DNA of 64,000 nt from the IMG/VR virus record IMGVR_UViG_3300036795_000241, positions 1 to 64,000 of that record. One strand, given 5' to 3'. The notes beneath the pieces are model-generated. The model ran no database searches and was not told where the DNA came from. It saw only the letters and a list, made by a program, of their open reading frames with translations. This DNA comes from a virus. Below are positions 62,896 through 64,000 of the stretch, in pieces (the first letter of the stretch is position 1; every line of letters begins with the position of its first letter). The translations under genes were made by a program, and so were the position numbers.

Positions 62896-63167
62896 CAGTA
62901 CGACAACGTTCCGTAGGTGACGACACTGCTCGCCGTATTAGCGGTCGAGATTCGAATACCGGATCCCGCCATGATCACGAGAGCGGTAATCGCGAGCAGG
63001 CTAAACGCGCCCTGCAGTAGCCCATTGAACCGATTCGGGCGCGCGTAAATCGGCGTGCGGTGCAGCGGGCGGTATCGCTTGGACTTCGTCTCGTCGCGAG
63101 TTCCGTAAAGGAAGATCGCACTTCCGATAGCGATGACGATTCCGCAGAGGGTCCAATATAGTGGCAT
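62895..63167 (-). CDS. two-helix membrane protein, holin candidate
   Basis: 90 residues with two membrane segments (LYWTLCGIVIAIGS and LQGAFSLLAITALVIMAGSG). Next to the lysozyme gene and late-strand, so holin is a reasonable guess; no family is recognised. AAGGGAGGG precedes ATG 63167. Confidence 0.55.
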   Translation of the reverse strand: MPLYWTLCGIVIAIGSAIFLYGTRDETKSKRYRPLHRTPIYARPNRFNGLLQGAFSLLAITALVIMAGSGIRISTANTASSVVTYGTLSY

Positions 63168-63178
63168 CGAACCCTCCC

Positions 63179-63817
63179 TTAGCAGCCGTCATACGGGGAC
63201 CAGTTGAACTGTCCGCCGCGCGCCATCGCGTTGGCGAACACCTGGTTCTGCTCCGCCGCGCTGGCGTGTCCGAAGTCGGCACCGTTACCGCCGTAAACGA
63301 CCCACGTGGAGTAGCTGAACTGGTATAGCCCGTAGTGACCGGTGGAGTTCATCACCTGCGTATTCCCGCCGGATTCCCGTGCGATAACGCAGGCCTGGAA
63401 GCCGCTGTAGTTACTCGGGTTCACGGTAGCCGCCGGAGCCTGAATCGCTTTCGCAACGGGCGCCGGTACGGGAGCGGGAGCCTTCGGCATCGAGGTAACC
63501 GTTCCGGTAAGGGACAGTGCCGTACCGGGATAGATCAGATTCGGGTTCGCGATCTTCGCCTGGTTGAGCGCCCACAGGTACTGCCACTTCGCCGAGCTGC
63601 CGAGCTGGTTCTGTGCAATTCTGCTCAGCGTGTCACCGCTTCGGATGACGTAGTTTGTCGCACTGGCTAGCTGCGTTGCGAAGTGTCGTATCGGGTGAGT
63701 CGGAGTCGTGTAATTCGCGGGAATCGCTTGGACGGTCGTGCTCCCAGTGAGTGCGAACGGAAGGAGCACGTTAGCCAGCGTGATTGCGGCTACGGCCATT
63801 AGGTAGAGCTTACGCAC
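63179..63817 (-). CDS. secreted LysM / Rpf-like lysozyme
   Basis: 212 residues from GTG 63817. Signal peptide (MRKLYLMAVAAITLANVLLP), LysM (YVIRSGDTLSRIAQNQLGSS, about 57-77, continuing to TALSLTG), a Pro/Ala linker and an Rpf/transglycosylase-like domain: FQACVIARESGGN (catalytic Glu), GHYGLYQFSYSTWVVYGG, ending NWSPYDGC. It cleaves peptidoglycan of the actinobacterial host; in a phage it is probably the lysin or a virion-linked muralytic. The signal peptide implies export by the host. Confidence 0.85.
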   Translation of the reverse strand: MRKLYLMAVAAITLANVLLPFALTGSTTVQAIPANYTTPTHPIRHFATQLASATNYVIRSGDTLSRIAQNQLGSSAKWQYLWALNQAKIANPNLIYPGTALSLTGTVTSMPKAPAPVPAPVAKAIQAPAATVNPSNYSGFQACVIARESGGNTQVMNSTGHYGLYQFSYSTWVVYGGNGADFGHASAAEQNQVFANAMARGGQFNWSPYDGC

Positions 63818-63855
63818 GATGCTAACCTTCTGTGTGTGATGTCGCCCTAACGAAA

Positions 63856-63896
63856 GGGTAGCTTATGCTTCGGGGTCACGGAAGCTAAGCGTACCC
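63856..63896 (-). terminator. bulged terminator hairpin
   Basis: GGGTA-GCTTA-GCTTC pairs with GAAGC-TAAGC-TACCC across a short loop (15 base pairs with single-base bulges) between the partial gene and the lysozyme gene on the minus strand. Confidence 0.5.
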
Positions 63897-63918
63897 GAGG
63901 GCACTGGACGAGGAGATG

Positions 63919-64000
63919 CTACGGGTTGAGGTGATAACCGATCGGGGCTGCGCCAGTGTCGGTACGGTGCAGCACCACGCTGTTAACGTCCTGCTTCGAT
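63919..64000 (-). CDS. partial leftward CDS, C-terminus only
   Basis: From base 64000 down to TAG 63921-63919 the frame reads SKQDVNSVVLHRTDTGAAPI then GYHLNP. Codon use is coherent and the stop precedes a terminator hairpin, so this is the end of another late gene, perhaps a tail or receptor-binding protein. Too short to identify. Confidence 0.45.
   Translation of the reverse strand, partial: SKQDVNSVVLHRTDTGAAPIGYHLNP

Noticed and set aside
1-64000. CRISPR array, integrase or insertion sequence
   Set aside because: No regularly spaced direct repeats with unique spacers, no recombinase catalytic motifs and no terminal inverted repeats with a transposase were seen.

Overview
The window is a large piece of the genome of a tailed (siphovirus-type) actinobacteriophage. 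Evidence for that: a full head and tail gene set, tiny densely overlapping ORFs with strong Shine-Dalgarno sites, high-GC codon use (roughly 60% GC by eye), and genes typical of actinomycetes and their phages, including a DUF397 protein, an MmpS-like surface protein, an Rv2179c-type exoribonuclease, DUF2786, a DUF6011-like zinc motif and a secreted LysM plus Rpf-like lysozyme. DUF397 points to Streptomyces or a relative as host, by inference. No integrase, tRNA, CRISPR array or insertion sequence was seen.

Layout. 1-18415 (minus strand) is the virion module, read leftwards: terminase large subunit, portal, MuF-like head protein carrying a nuclease-like tail, three accessory head proteins, Mu-I-like protease/scaffold, decoration protein, major capsid protein, head-tail connectors, tail tube, frameshifted tail chaperones and a tape measure that runs off the left edge. 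The terminase small subunit (19260-19847, minus) is separated from it by two rightward genes. From 18581 to 62584 nearly everything is rightward and expressed from at least 23 near-identical promoters (TTGACA, 16-18 bases, TANACT). At 62683-64000 the strand flips again to a lysis-type module and the end of another gene. If the genome is circularly permuted, these are probably the distal end of the same leftward late operon.

The rightward arm holds: small regulators and zinc-ribbon proteins (18.6-35.9 kb) with an SF2 helicase, a Cas4-like nuclease, an exoribonuclease and MazG; a primase-helicase (36.1-38.3 kb) with a structured leader and a facing antisense promoter, followed by an iteron array that looks like a replication origin (38.29-38.54 kb); a Dda/RecD-like helicase, a MerR-like regulator, a Sak4-like ATPase, a Holliday-resolvase/HNH fusion, an SSB-like protein and RuvC; then a complete 7-deazaguanine DNA modification cassette (QueD, QueE, FolE, DpdA, Gat-QueC; 50.75-54.78 kb) with a deoxyribosyltransferase-like protein, a uracil-DNA-glycosylase/DNA polymerase I fusion and a DUF1599-like protein; and finally a polynucleotide-kinase-type HAD phosphatase.

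The most unusual signals are non-coding: a nearly perfect type II hammerhead ribozyme (30433-30499) between two genes; the origin plus antisense-controlled replication leader; two related 50-base inverted-repeat elements (40200-40249 and 62622-62671); several promoters whose -10 box lies exactly six bases before an ATG, implying leaderless mRNAs; and leaders with short upstream ORFs and long inverted repeats. The most unusual protein signals are a Gat-QueC whose N-terminal catalytic Cys is Ser, a MuF head protein fused to a PD-(D/E)XK-like domain, and a primase lacking key acidic residues.
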